Source of the DNA: Candidatus Neomicrothrix sp. UBA814 | Lineage (GTDB): Bacteria > Actinomycetota > Acidimicrobiia > Acidimicrobiales > Poriferisodalaceae | NCBI GenBank assembly: GCA_002296525.1 | Contig: DBIA01000008.1 | Coordinates: forward strand, 1-6,806 | Direction of reading: 5' to 3' | Length of the DNA stretch: 6,806 nucleotides | In this document: positions 5,560 through 6,806 of the stretch, one piece after another | How positions within the stretch are numbered: the stretch's first letter is position 1 | Layout: each line of letters starts with the position of its first letter | Notes under the pieces: model-generated | Database searches by the model: none | What the model was told of the DNA's origin: nothing | What the model saw: only the letters and a program-made list of their open reading frames with translations | Position numbers and translations under genes: made by a program

Positions 5560-6330
5560 CTAGGTGTCTTGAAAGCTTACGACCCTCGCGAAAGAGGCCG
5601 CATCCAGTGATGCGCCGCCAACCAAAGCCCCATCGATATCAGGCATCGACATCAATTCCCCAGCATTAGCTGCGTTCACTGATCCCCCGTATTGGATTCG
5701 CACCTCTTCAGCCGCTGATTTCTTAATCGTTTCAATCACACTTCGAATATGGGCACACATCTGCTGCGCATCCGAAGCAGAGGCCGTGACTCCTGTGCCT
5801 ATAGCCCAGACCGGCTCGTACGCGACGACGGTCTTCGTCAGCTTCTCTCCCTTTAAAGAAGCCAAGCTGCCTAACACCTGTGCTTCGACCACTGATTCGG
5901 CTTCCCCGCTTTCTCTTTCTTGCAGGGTTTCCCCAACACAAACAATCGGGGTCATCTCGTGTGTTGCTACCGCTAATGCTTTCGCCGCAACAATCTCGTT
6001 CGTTTCTCCGAATAAAGCTCTTCGTTCGCTGTGCCCCACGATGACGAAGTCGACGTCCATCTTCTGCAACATCGCCGGCGACACTTCACCTGTAAAAGCA
6101 CCTGAGGTTTCAGCGTGGCAGTTCTGCGCTCCCAGCCCAAAGAGCATCCGGTCGGCATCAATCACTGTCTGCACTGACCGGAGATCAGTGAAGGGTGGGT
6201 GAACTGAAACTTCGACTTTGTCATAGTCATGGTTTCGGAGCTCGTAGCTTAATTTTTGAACCAGTTGAATAGCTTCGAAGTGATTGAGATTCATCTTCCA
6301 GTTACCGGAAATGAGAGGGGTGCGAGCCAT
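5560..6330 (-). CDS. tpiA: Triosephosphate isomerase
   Basis: The enzyme interconverts dihydroxyacetone phosphate and glyceraldehyde 3-phosphate in cytosolic glycolysis and gluconeogenesis. All catalytic and binding landmarks of the TIM barrel are present: Asn10 and Lys12 in GNWKM, catalytic His100 in VGHSERR, conserved Cys131 in IVCVGE, catalytic base Glu172 in AYEPVWAIGTG with the flexible lid after it, phosphate-binding YGGSV (214-218), and GALVGGAS near the end. The 256-residue length is typical. The ATG at 6330 is supported by AAGGAA (6335-6340), which overlaps the pgk stop; the gap between genes is 8 bases, so coupling with pgk is likely. It is complete, with no damaged motif. Confidence 0.98.
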   Translation of the reverse strand: MARTPLISGNWKMNLNHFEAIQLVQKLSYELRNHDYDKVEVSVHPPFTDLRSVQTVIDADRMLFGLGAQNCHAETSGAFTGEVSPAMLQKMDVDFVIVGHSERRALFGETNEIVAAKALAVATHEMTPIVCVGETLQERESGEAESVVEAQVLGSLASLKGEKLTKTVVAYEPVWAIGTGVTASASDAQQMCAHIRSVIETIKKSAAEEVRIQYGGSVNAANAGELMSMPDIDGALVGGASLDAASFARVVSFQDT

Positions 6331-6338
6331 GACGTTCC

Positions 6339-6806
6339 TTATTTTCGAAGAGCGGCTAATCCGGGGAGGTCGCCTAATTCCAAATACTCGAGACTGGCTC
6401 CCCCACCAGTGCTGATGTGGTCCATATACGGGCTCAGCCCGAATTCAGCTACGGCAGCGGCACTATCTCCCCCTCCGACAACTGTAAAGGCCCGAGAGTC
6501 GGCTAGGGCCTGTCCGATAGCTCTGGTGCCCGCCGCGAAGCGCGGATCTTCGAATAATCCCATTGGACCATTCCAAAAGACTGTCCTTGCTTCATGAATG
6601 GCATCACCAAATTCAGCGGCGCTCCCAGGCCCAATGTCAAGGCCTTTCCATCCTTCTGGCATGGACTGTCCCATCTGACGAATTTCGCCCTCAGGGCTGA
6701 GCGCTGTGATGTCTGTTGGCAGAAGTATCGGGGCTCCTGAATCGATGATTCTCTTGCACGCGTCAACTTGGTCATCTTCACACAGCGAGTCTCCGACGTT
6801 GTTCCC
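6339..6806 (-). CDS. pgk: Phosphoglycerate kinase, C-terminal 155 residues (5' end outside window)
   Basis: The frame is open from the right edge to the TAA at 6339-6341 and gives only the C-terminal nucleotide-binding half; a full enzyme has about 390-400 residues. Signatures in order: GNNVGDSL at the edge, ILLPTD, GWKGLDIGP, TVFWNGPMGLFE, FAAGT, VVGGGDSAAAV (ADP/ATP phosphate loop), and HISTGGGASLEYLELGDLPGLAAL at the C-terminus. It transfers phosphate between 1,3-bisphosphoglycerate and ADP in cytosolic glycolysis. The stop codon lies 8 bases from the tpiA ATG. The upstream neighbour is probably gap, but that lies outside the window. Confidence 0.98.
   Translation of the reverse strand, partial: GNNVGDSLCEDDQVDACKRIIDSGAPILLPTDITALSPEGEIRQMGQSMPEGWKGLDIGPGSAAEFGDAIHEARTVFWNGPMGLFEDPRFAAGTRAIGQALADSRAFTVVGGGDSAAAVAEFGLSPYMDHISTGGGASLEYLELGDLPGLAALRK

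Overview
The window is bacterial. It is most likely from an actinomycete-type genome, perhaps a marine or Acidimicrobiia-like lineage; this is an inference from gene order and protein style, not a sequence search. The order pgk, tpiA, (one extra gene), secG, tRNA-Leu is a variant of the familiar gap-pgk-tpiA-secG cluster. All six recognised protein genes and the tRNA lie on the minus strand, so transcription runs from high to low coordinates.

Layout in transcription order: the C-terminal third of phosphoglycerate kinase (6339-6806, cut by the window edge); triosephosphate isomerase (5560-6330); a 498-residue protein with an N-terminal CPTC thioredoxin-like domain joined to a large conserved domain of unknown function (4054-5550); SecG (3757-3987); a tRNA-Leu with an apparent AAG anticodon and encoded CCA (3575-3662); a COG0523/CobW-type G3E GTPase (2501-3481); a WD40 beta-propeller protein that starts inside the GTPase stop codon (1488-2504); a gene-poor stretch of about 500 bases; and a secreted lipoprotein that runs off the left edge (1-970).

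The window holds two functional modules. The first is a glycolysis/secretion operon, tightly packed (8 and 9 bases between its first three genes), in which an uncharacterised thioredoxin-fusion gene sits between tpiA and secG. The second is a GTPase/WD40 pair with ATGA stop-start overlap. It is preceded by a 7-3-7 imperfect palindrome (3489-3505) that closely resembles an actinobacterial Zur/Fur box and sits just downstream of a TATAAT-like hexamer. This suggests a zinc-repressed metallochaperone GTPase with a propeller partner. The palindrome covers the longer possible GTPase start codon, so the second ATG is the more likely start.

Base composition changes sharply. The lipoprotein at the left is about 65% GC with mostly G/C third codon positions, while the rest is near 50-55% GC. 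No integrase, transposase, CRISPR array or phage gene is visible.
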